7,186 bases of DNA from Candidatus Woesearchaeota archaeon (GCA_030751555.1 JASMFX010000032.1:1-7186), one strand, 5' to 3'; shown: positions 1 to 6,010, counted from the stretch's first letter. Notes: generated by a model not told the origin, from the sequence alone. Translations and numbers: made by a program.

Positions 1-443
1 TTGACGCCATATTGGGCATGCCACTCTCGGGACGATTATTCAGACAAATTAGACAAGCCACTTCATTATGTTACGATATTGGCTCCCACTTTGATGACGA
101 AACAGATTATGGCTTTTTTGCAGTATATCTCTCCACACAAAAAAAGAATCTGGCCAAAGCAAAATCATTATTACTCCAACAAATTCAAAATGTTGACAAA
201 ATTACTCCTAAAGAATTTGCAGATGTAAAATCATACATAGAAGGAGACCTACTACTCACAATGGAAGATACACAGAAATACGCAGATGAATTGGCATTTG
301 CCCAGTACACAAATTCTTCTCTAGATGTTGCTACATACATCAAAAAAATAAAAGCAGTTACCAAAGCAGACATCACTAGAATAAAAAATAAATACTTAAA
401 GTATTATACAGAAACTATGATTCAGGGTAAGCATCAGAAATAA
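1..443 (+). CDS. M16 family (insulinase-like) metallopeptidase, C-terminal part, 5' truncated
   Basis: The reading frame is open from base 3 at the left edge (Asp-Ala-Ile-Leu-Gly-Met...), so the TTG at base 12 is not a real start. About 147 residues are visible against 400 or more in a full M16 protein, so the catalytic HxxEH half must lie outside the window. Visible support is the segment PLSGRLFRQIRQATSLCY, which matches the M16 C-terminal pattern SSRLFxxLRExxGLaY; the Arg and Tyr there are the substrate-contacting pair of that domain. A hydrophobic strand (GFFAVYLST) and the helical stretch typical of the family end follow (residues about 60-140). The protein ends in a lysine-rich tail. 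Its last 29 bases overlap the end of the convergent tyrS gene. Whether the whole protein is an active peptidase or an inactive M16 partner subunit cannot be told from this half. Confidence 0.85.
   Translation, partial: DAILGMPLSGRLFRQIRQATSLCYDIGSHFDDETDYGFFAVYLSTQKKNLAKAKSLLLQQIQNVDKITPKEFADVKSYIEGDLLLTMEDTQKYADELAFAQYTNSSLDVATYIKKIKAVTKADITRIKNKYLKYYTETMIQGKHQK
379..405 (-). terminator. Hairpin plus T-tract terminator candidate for tyrS
   Basis: Bases 391-405 form a perfect palindrome (AATACTT/AAGTATT arms). On the minus strand it is followed at once by TATTTTTTATTC (390-379). It begins 9 bases after the tyrS stop codon. Archaeal termination depends mainly on the U-tract; the hairpin is a bonus. 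The element lies inside the coding region of the opposing M16 gene. Confidence 0.45.
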
Positions 444-1440
444 GTTTGTCCTTACCCTCTGCTTTCTTACGAATAGGTGCTAGCAATACATCAATCTCTC
501 GAGCAACCCCATTCTTCAAATCCATAGGATGTAATTTCCTTTCAACAAAATCTTCCTCTAAGGCATTATAATCTCCGTATTCAACATTGCCACCAAACTT
601 CTCAGGACGCTCAATAACGAATTTATCACCAGAATCTCCTTTCAATACAAAAATAATATGTTTAGCAAAAGCCAAAACACCATTGCCTTCAACTTCCCCT
701 TCTGGGCAAAAGGCTTTATTCATTTTCTTCTGAATCTTTTTAAGATCGTCTAGCAAATCAATCTTACTCTCCTCACTTGAAGCACTCATCTTCTCTCCCA
801 CAAGTCCGGGAATGAGTGGAGTCATGAACTCAACTCGAGGTTTATATCCCACTTTAGGCAAGAACTCACGAGCAAACATTAAAATCTTACGTTGATCAAC
901 ACCACCATACTGTACATCTACATCTAAGTACTCTTCATCAAGAGCTTGAAAGATAGGATACAATAATCCACTCAATTTAGGATTTTCAGACTGTTTTACC
1001 ACTTCACTTCCTGCTTTGGTAGCATTTCGAACGGAAGCATGGCTTGCCATTTTCATAACATCCATCATATATTTTTTATCAAGTTGAAAACTACTCCCTT
1101 TAACAAATTCTAAATCTTTGACACTTACACCAAGACTTTCAAACATTCCAGTGATAACTAAATTATAATAATCGTATCTTTTATCAAGCAATTCCCAAGG
1201 GCAGTTATCTAAAGCTCCATGCAAATCAGCAAGTAATACTTTTACTTTCCAACCAGCCTTCAAAAAATCTGCCATCTTAATAACCCACAAAAAATAACCA
1301 ACATGAGGTCTCCCAGTGATGGCAGTACCTAGAAAAACAGCAGGTTGTTTCTTCCCCTGCATTATTTTCTTCAATTCTTCTTCATCAACGATTTCTTGAG
1401 CATTTCTCGTCACTAGAGCCCACTTTTCATCAAAATTCAT
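415..1440 (-). CDS. tyrS: Tyrosyl-tRNA synthetase, archaeal/eukaryotic type
   Basis: Cytoplasmic class I enzyme that joins tyrosine to tRNA-Tyr using ATP. The 341-residue length fits the compact archaeal form without a bacterial S4 tail. The HIGH-type motif is HVGY at residues 46-49, preceded by GTAITGRP. The KMSKS-type motif is KMSAS at 217-221. The tyrosine pocket is recognisable: Y161-P-x-x-Q165-A-L-D168, Q177 and GGVDQRK (179-185). ADLHGALDN (71-79) and KAGSEVVKQ are family hallmarks. The C-terminal domain has the tRNA-binding features RPEKFGGN and LHPMDLKNGVA. Many stretches resemble eukaryotic cytosolic TyrRS more than the short Methanocaldococcus enzyme. Oddity: residue 36, before LGTAITG, is Phe where Methanocaldococcus Tyr32 and human Tyr39 contact the substrate hydroxyl. 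TrpRS was considered, but the KAGSEVVKQ and YPxxQALDEE motifs argue for tyrosine. No clear ribosome site precedes the ATG. Confidence 0.95.
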   Translation of the reverse strand: MNFDEKWALVTRNAQEIVDEEELKKIMQGKKQPAVFLGTAITGRPHVGYFLWVIKMADFLKAGWKVKVLLADLHGALDNCPWELLDKRYDYYNLVITGMFESLGVSVKDLEFVKGSSFQLDKKYMMDVMKMASHASVRNATKAGSEVVKQSENPKLSGLLYPIFQALDEEYLDVDVQYGGVDQRKILMFAREFLPKVGYKPRVEFMTPLIPGLVGEKMSASSEESKIDLLDDLKKIQKKMNKAFCPEGEVEGNGVLAFAKHIIFVLKGDSGDKFVIERPEKFGGNVEYGDYNALEEDFVERKLHPMDLKNGVAREIDVLLAPIRKKAEGKDKLISDAYPES

Positions 1441-1495
1441 CCTACATTAGAAGTAACTACAGACTATTAAAAGCTTACTTTTTTCAAAACGGAAC

Positions 1496-1504
1496 CTTTA
1501 AATA
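1496..1504. promoter_or_regulatory. Shared bidirectional TATA box between tyrS and the PRC-barrel gene
   Basis: CTTTAAATA on the plus strand reads TATTTAAAG on the minus strand, so it resembles an archaeal box A in both directions. Its centre lies about 60 bases from the tyrS ATG and about 64 bases from the PRC-barrel ATG. A start site roughly 25 bases downstream would leave leaders of about 35 bases each way. No other equally good box A was seen in the 120-base spacer. Placement is by pattern only. Confidence 0.5.
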
Positions 1505-1563
1505 CTATATCCATCTAGTTAATTATCAACTACTATTGAATACTAAATAAACAAGGGATATTG

Positions 1564-1827
1564 ATGGCTGACGACGATAAAAAATTCTCCAAACAACTCA
1601 TCGGAAAAACTGTTGTTTCAAAAACAGGTAAAAGATTCGGTGAAGTAGGAGACATTATATTTGAAACAAGATCAGGTGAATTGATCCACATCGTTTTAGC
1701 AAATCCAACTTCTTATACAGAAAAACTTGAGCTTGAAAAAGACAAAGACAATCATATTCTTATTCCATTTTCAGCAGTTATTGCAATTGGTGACTTCTTA
1801 GTCATCGCAGAAGAAGATATTATTTAA
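1564..1827 (+). CDS. Small PRC-barrel domain protein
   Basis: An 87-residue protein made of a single PRC-barrel. The fold is marked by KQLIGKTVVSKTGKRFGEVG (residues about 10-29, the usual LIGKxVxxxxGxxiGxVxD start), then DIIFETRSGELIHIVLANP, a charged loop (EKLELEKDKDNH), and the closing ILIPFSAVIAIGDFLVIAEE with the typical IGD. There is no signal peptide or membrane segment, so it is cytoplasmic. I chose the ATG at 1564 over the in-frame TTG at 1561 because AAGGGA ends about 6 bases upstream and MADDDKK is a normal acidic N-terminus. PRC-barrels serve as binding modules in RimM and photosynthetic reaction centre H subunits. Stand-alone archaeal versions of this size include the haloarchaeal cell-division proteins CdpB1/CdpB2, so a division role is possible but inferred. 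It is followed 54 bases later by rfcS. Confidence 0.85.
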   Translation: MADDDKKFSKQLIGKTVVSKTGKRFGEVGDIIFETRSGELIHIVLANPTSYTEKLELEKDKDNHILIPFSAVIAIGDFLVIAEEDII

Positions 1828-1850
1828 TTCTAATAATAGACTTACAATAA

Positions 1851-1860
1851 CTTTTTAAAC
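1851..1860 (+). promoter_or_regulatory. Box A of rfcS, spaced for a leaderless transcript
   Basis: CTTTTTAAAC is centred about 26 bases before the A of the rfcS ATG (1882). This is the usual archaeal TATA-to-start-site distance, so the mRNA should begin at or next to the start codon. No GGAGG-like site is present in the 22 bases between box and ATG. The spacing supports the 1882 start over Met10 or Met11. Confidence 0.6.
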
Positions 1861-1881
1861 AACCTTACATTCTATAAATTC

Positions 1882-2853
1882 ATGGCTGATTCAAAAGATA
1901 CGCAAGGCATGATGTGGACAGAAAAATACCGTCCTCAAGACTTCTCAGACATTAAAGGACAAGATGATATTGTCAACAAAGTCCAAGCATTTGTAAAACA
2001 ACAAAATATGCCTCATTTAATGTTTGCAGGTCCCGCAGGGACAGGAAAAACATCCTTAGCCCTAGTTACAGCCAAACAACTCTTCGGAGATAACTGGCGC
2101 TCCAGCTTATTAGAGCTAAATGCATCAGACACAAGAGGAATTGATGTCATCAGAAACGAAGTAAAAGATTTCGCAAGAACTAAAGCCATAGGCAACGTTC
2201 CTTTCAAAATAATCTACCTAGACGAATGCGATGCTCTAACAAAAGAAGCACAGCAAGCACTAAGAAGAACCATGGAGAATTATACTACTACCACGAGATT
2301 CATCCTCTCCTGCAACTACTCATCTAAAATAATCGACCCTATCCAGTCCAGATGCGCAGTATTCAGATTCAGACCACTAGAAAACAAAGACGTAAAAGAA
2401 ATCATAAAGAAAATAGCACAAAATGAAAAAATCAAAGTAGACGAAAAAACAGAGCAAGCACTCTACACAGTATCCAATGGAGACTGCAGAAAGGCTGAAA
2501 ATATTTTACAATCCTGCGCAGCCCTAAACACCACAATCTCAGAAGACATGGTGTTCTCAATGGCTTCCATAGCAAGACCAAAGGAAATAAACAACTTCCT
2601 CCAGCTATCAATAGAGAACAAGTTCGAAGACGCAAGAAATCTATTACTAAAAACAATGCTTGACTATGGTTTATCAGGCCTTGATATCATCAAACAAATT
2701 CAAAAAGAAGTCTGGAACCTAGAAATAGACGACCGTGCGAAAGTTACCCTCATTGACAAATGCGGTGAAATAGAATTCCGAATGACAGAAGGAAGTGATG
2801 AATTCTTACAATTAGAAGCTTTATTGGCACAGTTTACGTTGGCTAAGAAGTAA
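1882..2853 (+). CDS. rfcS: Replication factor C small subunit (clamp loader ATPase)
   Basis: AAA+ ATPase that with the large subunit loads the PCNA sliding clamp onto primed DNA during replication and repair. The 323-residue length is normal. Motifs in order: WTEKYRPQ (12-19), Walker A GPAGTGKT (50-57), LNASDTRGID (79-88), Walker B IIYLDECD (110-117), the arginine-rich QQALRRTMENY (124-134), sensor 1 ILSCNY (141-146), the SRC arginine-finger motif of RFC small subunits (156-158), and sensor 2 GDCRKAENILQ (200-210). Residues from about 240 onward form the helical collar domain. The N-terminus MADSKDTQGM is about ten residues longer than many archaeal homologues, which start close to WxEKYRP; the promoter spacing favours keeping it. 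No large-subunit gene (rfcL) is visible in the window. All catalytic motifs are intact. Confidence 0.97.
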   Translation: MADSKDTQGMMWTEKYRPQDFSDIKGQDDIVNKVQAFVKQQNMPHLMFAGPAGTGKTSLALVTAKQLFGDNWRSSLLELNASDTRGIDVIRNEVKDFARTKAIGNVPFKIIYLDECDALTKEAQQALRRTMENYTTTTRFILSCNYSSKIIDPIQSRCAVFRFRPLENKDVKEIIKKIAQNEKIKVDEKTEQALYTVSNGDCRKAENILQSCAALNTTISEDMVFSMASIARPKEINNFLQLSIENKFEDARNLLLKTMLDYGLSGLDIIKQIQKEVWNLEIDDRAKVTLIDKCGEIEFRMTEGSDEFLQLEALLAQFTLAKK

Positions 2854-2958
2854 GGGAGTTTCTCTCAGGAAAGTAGGCACAGCTTATAACCTCACCGCAA
2901 TGCTATAATGTTGTGCCGTGAGAGTGGGCATGCTGTGCATGCCTCCAGCTACTCTTCC
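2854..2958. other. G+C-richer structured intergenic segment (possible small RNA or hairpin element)
   Basis: This gap between convergent genes has 54 G/C in 105 bases by direct count, well above the A/T-rich surroundings. Helices that can form include GGCATGC (2927-2933) with GCATGCC (2937-2943) around a 3-base loop; GGCACA (2876-2881) with TGTGCC (2912-2917), continued inside by TTATA/TATAA (2884-2888 with 2904-2908); and CTCTCA (2862-2867) with TGAGAG (2919-2924). GCACAGC (2877-2883) can instead pair with GCTGTGC (2932-2938), and AGAGT (2921-2925) with ACTCT (2951-2955). It matches no RNA family I recognise and shows no coding potential. It may be a 3' UTR structure of rfcS, an independent RNA on either strand, or a dispersed repeat. 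Confidence 0.4.
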
Positions 2959-2959
2959 T

Positions 2960-2984
2960 AAAAAATAATAAAAGTAAAAAGAAA
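2960..2984 (-). terminator. T-rich terminator of the lipoprotein cluster
   Basis: On the minus strand, right after the stop codon of the last lipoprotein gene, the sequence runs through T3, T5, T4 and T6 tracts (TTTCTTTTTACTTTTA and so on). Multiple U-tracts are the known archaeal termination signal. The plus-strand rfcS transcript has no comparable T-tract here. Confidence 0.6.
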
Positions 2985-2988
2985 TTAA

Positions 2989-3972
2989 TTAACTATCTGA
3001 TCCACCAACATCCTTAATCAGAACACTTCTCTCAATAAATTGGAAATATCTATAATCCAATTCAACTTCAAAGAGTTCTTCAAAAGTACTGTCAATTGAA
3101 GAGATATCTATCTCACAAACAACAGTTCTTGGTACTCGATCAAATAAAGTTACAAATCCTTCATTACCAGCACTATTTGATTCCCGAAGACCCGTACATT
3201 TTGGAATAGCTCCGTTAACATCAGAAGTTACTCTAACTAACACCTTCTCCTTATCAACATTAGTAACTCTATCATCACAATCAGTTCCTACCTTAAAGAA
3301 TCGATCGTTAGCCTCTCCAACGTGTTCAACAACAAAGTTTACCTGAATCTTACCACTACTAATAGCAGTTTGCTTCATACTGGTAATTTGAAGTGGTCCA
3401 CCTGAGTTTTGAGGATCTTTTTCACTGCTAACATCACAAATATCCCTTGTCTCTGTTTTAGAGAGTAAATCAGGTTTAATACAAATCAAAGTTGCAGTTC
3501 TTGTCCTATAGTTGTAACAAGCTTCAGCTCTAATTCTTGGTTGTAGAATATTTCCAGGAAGATCTAATTGATAGTTCAAACCAGGAAATTCAACATTATC
3601 TGTATCTCCATCAACTAACGTACCATCAAAGTTTTTCTTAGTACTGTCCATAGGAGGGATAGGTCGTTCTAAATCTGCCTGTCCACTTAATCCAAAGTCA
3701 ACAGGATTGATTCCAGTTACTCGAATAAATCCATCTCCTACATCAACATCGTCTTCTCCCAGGTTTTCTAGTTGAACAACAACGCCGAAAGGATAATTCT
3801 TATTATCAAAAATCTCATCTGGAGGACTTCCATCTAAAAATTCCATCTGCAGTCCATTCTCTCCACCTCTAAAAGGTGTTTTATCAGGACCCACAGTACC
3901 AGTATTACTACCACCGGTACAAGCTACAAGCAACATAATGCTAACAGTCAATAAAAGTAAAGTTTTCCTCAT
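2989..3972 (-). CDS. Secreted lipoprotein, two-domain six-cysteine family (third lipoprotein copy)
   Basis: Function unknown. A lipoprotein signal peptide ends in LLVAC with the lipidated Cys18, so the mature protein should be anchored outside the cytoplasmic membrane. A low-complexity Gly/Ser/Thr linker (residues 19-33) precedes FRGGENGLQMEFLDGSPP (34-51), a block shared with its neighbours. Domain 1 ends at EACYNY (150-155). Domain 2 starts at GGPLQIT (191-197) and ends at VELDYRYF (303-310). Six cysteines (152, 164, 179, 232, 259, 286) sit at positions equivalent to those of the two lipoproteins upstream. The alternating hydrophobic pattern suggests beta-sandwich (Ig-like or CARDB-like) domains, which is inference. 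The start is fixed by GGAGG seven bases before the ATG. It is the most divergent copy in its middle, with an insertion-like Asp/Pro-rich stretch at about 97-145. It ends in GGSDS, followed by a T-rich terminator. Confidence 0.85.
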   Translation of the reverse strand: MRKTLLLLTVSIMLLVACTGGSNTGTVGPDKTPFRGGENGLQMEFLDGSPPDEIFDNKNYPFGVVVQLENLGEDDVDVGDGFIRVTGINPVDFGLSGQADLERPIPPMDSTKKNFDGTLVDGDTDNVEFPGLNYQLDLPGNILQPRIRAEACYNYRTRTATLICIKPDLLSKTETRDICDVSSEKDPQNSGGPLQITSMKQTAISSGKIQVNFVVEHVGEANDRFFKVGTDCDDRVTNVDKEKVLVRVTSDVNGAIPKCTGLRESNSAGNEGFVTLFDRVPRTVVCEIDISSIDSTFEELFEVELDYRYFQFIERSVLIKDVGGSDS

Positions 3973-3979
3973 TTTTTGT

Positions 3980-3985
3980 CCTCCA
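3980..3985 (-). promoter_or_regulatory. Shine-Dalgarno site of the third lipoprotein gene
   Basis: TGGAGG on the minus strand, seven bases before the ATG at 3972. This strong match to the archaeal 16S 3' end contrasts with the leaderless rfcS start. Confidence 0.7.
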
Positions 3986-4016
3986 AAGTAATATATATCT
4001 ATTTTTCATATTACGG

Positions 4017-4026
4017 CTATTTAAAG
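4017..4026 (-). promoter_or_regulatory. Internal box A before the third lipoprotein gene
   Basis: The minus strand reads CTTTAAATAG, the same TTTAAATA core as in the tyrS/PRC-barrel spacer. It is centred about 49 bases before the ATG at 3972, which predicts a leader of about 24 bases containing the GGAGG site. It lies in the 75-base gap after the preceding gene and would let the last gene be expressed apart from the rest of the cluster. Confidence 0.5.
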
Positions 4027-4047
4027 ATTTCCATCATATGGGTAATT

Positions 4048-5028
4048 CTAAGGAATCTGTATAATATTCACACTTTTACTTACTGAATCTCGATAACCGT
4101 AACTTAATTGTACTCTCAAAGGACTGGTAAAAGCAGGTTGGTTAATATCTCGTAATTCGCACCGAATAATGCCACTTCCTCGTAAACTTCCACCCACAGC
4201 TCCCGTTCTATCAGATTTAATCCGAATATGGCCATTTTCCAAAGGTTTACAGCTACTCCTAATATCAGTAGTCCCTAATTTCAATTCATCCAATCGTACC
4301 AAATTAATATCATTATGATCCAAACCGTCAATATTGTACGGATTACACCTATCTAAAAAGTTCAATCCTGGTTTGTACGCTAACCCTCTACCTACATTTT
4401 CAACAGTAATCTCAAATCGAGTAATTCCAGGACTTGGCTCTACATCCACCCTAGTAACGGCAACAGGTCCTCCTTGACTCCCTTTAAGATTCTTAGGACT
4501 TTGATCCCCTCTACACACCTTTTGTGTCTGACTGACTGAATACGGATCTCCATCAATACACACTTCAGGATTAGCAATCGTTTCATACCCATAACAGGCA
4601 GTAACCAACAAATTAGGTTCATATTGCTCAATATTTCTACTTCTCAAATCTCGAACATTACCTACAAAATTGACAACGGTAAAAGCACCTTCTGGCAAAT
4701 CAATATCTCTCCCTTCTAAAGCCTCTAACCGTTCACCAAAAGTACTAATTCCTGTAACAAGACTAGGATCAAATCCACTCAAATACATAAATGCTTGTCC
4801 ATCTTCAATATCAGTAGCTCCATCATTATGTACCTCAACTAACACATTAAGAGGTTCATCATCAAATTGTCTCAAAGGAGGATTATTTTGAATCATCCTT
4901 AATTCCAATCCAACACTACCCGTTCTAAAATTAGTATTTACAATTCCTGAATTATTCTGGGTACTTGCTCCACAAGAAACTAGCAATAACATCAAAACAA
5001 CCAAAAACAATAGAGTAATTCTTCGCAT
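4048..5028 (-). CDS. Secreted lipoprotein, two-domain six-cysteine family (second lipoprotein copy)
   Basis: Function unknown. The N-terminus MRRITLLFLVVLMLLLVSCG is a lipoprotein signal peptide with the lipidated Cys19. An Asn/Ser-rich linker follows (residues 20-33). The shared block then appears as FRTGSVGLELRMIQNNPP (34-51). Domain 1 ends at TACYGYET (143-150). Domain 2 runs from GGPVAVTRVDV (186-196) to LRVQLSYGYRDS (304-315), with a short final strand (SVNIIQIP). Cysteines 145, 157 and 172 follow C-x11-C-x14-C exactly; 228, 260 and 290 match the other copies in order. Sequence between the fixed points has diverged strongly, as expected of an old duplication. The gap to the upstream gene is 31 bases and holds a possible TATA element; a weak GAGGGA lies about 9 bases before the ATG. 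Likely a surface-exposed binding or structural protein; the partner cannot be identified. Confidence 0.85.
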   Translation of the reverse strand: MRRITLLFLVVLMLLLVSCGASTQNNSGIVNTNFRTGSVGLELRMIQNNPPLRQFDDEPLNVLVEVHNDGATDIEDGQAFMYLSGFDPSLVTGISTFGERLEALEGRDIDLPEGAFTVVNFVGNVRDLRSRNIEQYEPNLLVTACYGYETIANPEVCIDGDPYSVSQTQKVCRGDQSPKNLKGSQGGPVAVTRVDVEPSPGITRFEITVENVGRGLAYKPGLNFLDRCNPYNIDGLDHNDINLVRLDELKLGTTDIRSSCKPLENGHIRIKSDRTGAVGGSLRGSGIIRCELRDINQPAFTSPLRVQLSYGYRDSVSKSVNIIQIP

Positions 5029-5048
5029 ATCTCTTATCCCTCATCCTG

Positions 5049-5057
5049 TTATATAAA
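5049..5057 (-). promoter_or_regulatory. Possible internal box A before the second lipoprotein gene
   Basis: The minus strand reads TTTATATAA, centred about 25 bases before the ATG at 5028. That geometry would give a leaderless transcript like rfcS. It is a weaker call than the other boxes because short AT runs are common here and read-through from upstream is equally plausible. Confidence 0.3.
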
Positions 5058-5059
5058 TT

Positions 5060-6010
5060 TTACGTTATCCGTCTTACTTCAACCTTTTTCCCAATACTTT
5101 GAGTATACCCATAATCTAAAGTAACCACAAGAGGTGCTGTATAACTTCCTCGTTCTTTAGAAATCCCTTCTGATAATCTACAAGTAAAACTCTTCCGTTT
5201 TGGCAATAAAAAGAACTCATCATCACGAAGATTGCAATTGAGTCTTTGATCTCCCAAAACAGCATCCACAGTAACTTTATTAAAAGCTTTACTATCCAAT
5301 GCAGAACTACTACACGCCGCATCCAATTGTCCCACATCAATAATCTCCCCTTTCCCTCCATTGGCAAGAGTAAGTGTAAATTGAGGTATGATTTTCCCTC
5401 TATCGGAATGAGGCAACATACGCACCTCAACTTTAGTAATCCCTACGGGCCCCCCCTGTCCACTTAATCTAAGATCTTTCACTTCACAGTTTTTCTCTCG
5501 AGCATCCGTCCCAAAAACATTGGTATCAATACAAACACTATCTTGGAGAATACTTTGATACGCATAACAAGCCGTAAGAACAATATTGGAAGTATGTGTT
5601 TCTGTCTGACGTTCCAAAACTAATGTTTTTACATCAGCAGTAGCAATAATCTTTCCCCCAACATCATTTCCAATCGTTTTTCCATCCAAACTAAATAATG
5701 CAGTATTAGTCCTTGAGTTACGAATATCTCTATCTGTATTCCATCTTACTAATCTCATATAATCTTGCTCTAAACTAACAGTTAAAATTCCATTTTCAAT
5801 AGCGGTTGCCCCTCCATTTTCTAGACTAACTCCAAGCACAATATCACTCGCCTCAAAGAGCTCTTTAGGGGGAAATTCATCTAAGAACTCCATCTGCAAT
5901 CCATCAATCCCTCGTCGAACATTATTAACAGTAATCTGCCCCCTACCCTGACTACATCCAGCTAAAACAATGATCAAACAAACAATTAATCCAAAAATTC
6001 TCAGATTCAT
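5060..6010 (-). CDS. Secreted lipoprotein, two-domain six-cysteine family (first lipoprotein copy)
   Basis: Function unknown. A short signal peptide (MNLRIFGLIVCLIIVLAGCS) has a classic LAGC lipobox; Cys19 is the predicted lipid site. The linker is short, and RRGIDGLQMEFLDEFPP (residues 32-48) is the shared block. Domain 1 ends at TACYAYQS (146-153). Domain 2 runs from GQGGPVGITKVEV (184-196) to VVTLDYGYTQSIGKKVEV (295-312). Cysteines 148, 160 and 175 have exact C-x11-C-x14-C spacing; 233, 259 and 277 complete the set. KAFNKVTV (241-248) is closely matched by NAFNKIAV in the gene upstream, direct evidence that this family and the upstream protein are related. The ATG overlaps the upstream stop as ATGA and is preceded by GAAGGAGGT, so the two are translationally coupled. 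A run of seven G (minus strand, 5450-5456) encodes the conserved Gly-Gly and the frame is intact. Confidence 0.87.
   Translation of the reverse strand: MNLRIFGLIVCLIIVLAGCSQGRGQITVNNVRRGIDGLQMEFLDEFPPKELFEASDIVLGVSLENGGATAIENGILTVSLEQDYMRLVRWNTDRDIRNSRTNTALFSLDGKTIGNDVGGKIIATADVKTLVLERQTETHTSNIVLTACYAYQSILQDSVCIDTNVFGTDAREKNCEVKDLRLSGQGGPVGITKVEVRMLPHSDRGKIIPQFTLTLANGGKGEIIDVGQLDAACSSSALDSKAFNKVTVDAVLGDQRLNCNLRDDEFFLLPKRKSFTCRLSEGISKERGSYTAPLVVTLDYGYTQSIGKKVEVRRIT

Noticed and set aside
12..14. TTG as the start of the M16-like gene
   Set aside because: The M16 homology begins at the very edge and the frame is open before it, so the gene is truncated by the window.
1561..1563. TTG as the start of the PRC-barrel gene
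   Set aside because: The next codon is ATG, which opens a typical MAD N-terminus and is better spaced from AAGGGA.
2865..2885. CAGGAAAGT resembles the GAGGAAAGTC conserved region near the 5' end of RNase P RNA
   Set aside because: The matching 3' conserved regions (an ACAGAA-like and a terminal P4 strand) were not seen, and the segment is only about 105 bases before the T-rich terminator and the next gene.
2854..2958. Possible tRNA on either strand, because GGAAGAG and GCTGG-like blocks appear at one end
   Set aside because: There is no GTTCRANNC T-loop and no seven-base acceptor stem, and the central hairpin has a three-base loop rather than a seven-base anticodon loop.
5450..5456. Seven-base C run (G on the coding strand) as a phase-variation or sequencing frameshift site
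   Set aside because: The frame on both sides matches the conserved GGPV motif and later landmarks, so there is no frameshift, and a single run of seven is weak evidence for phase variation.
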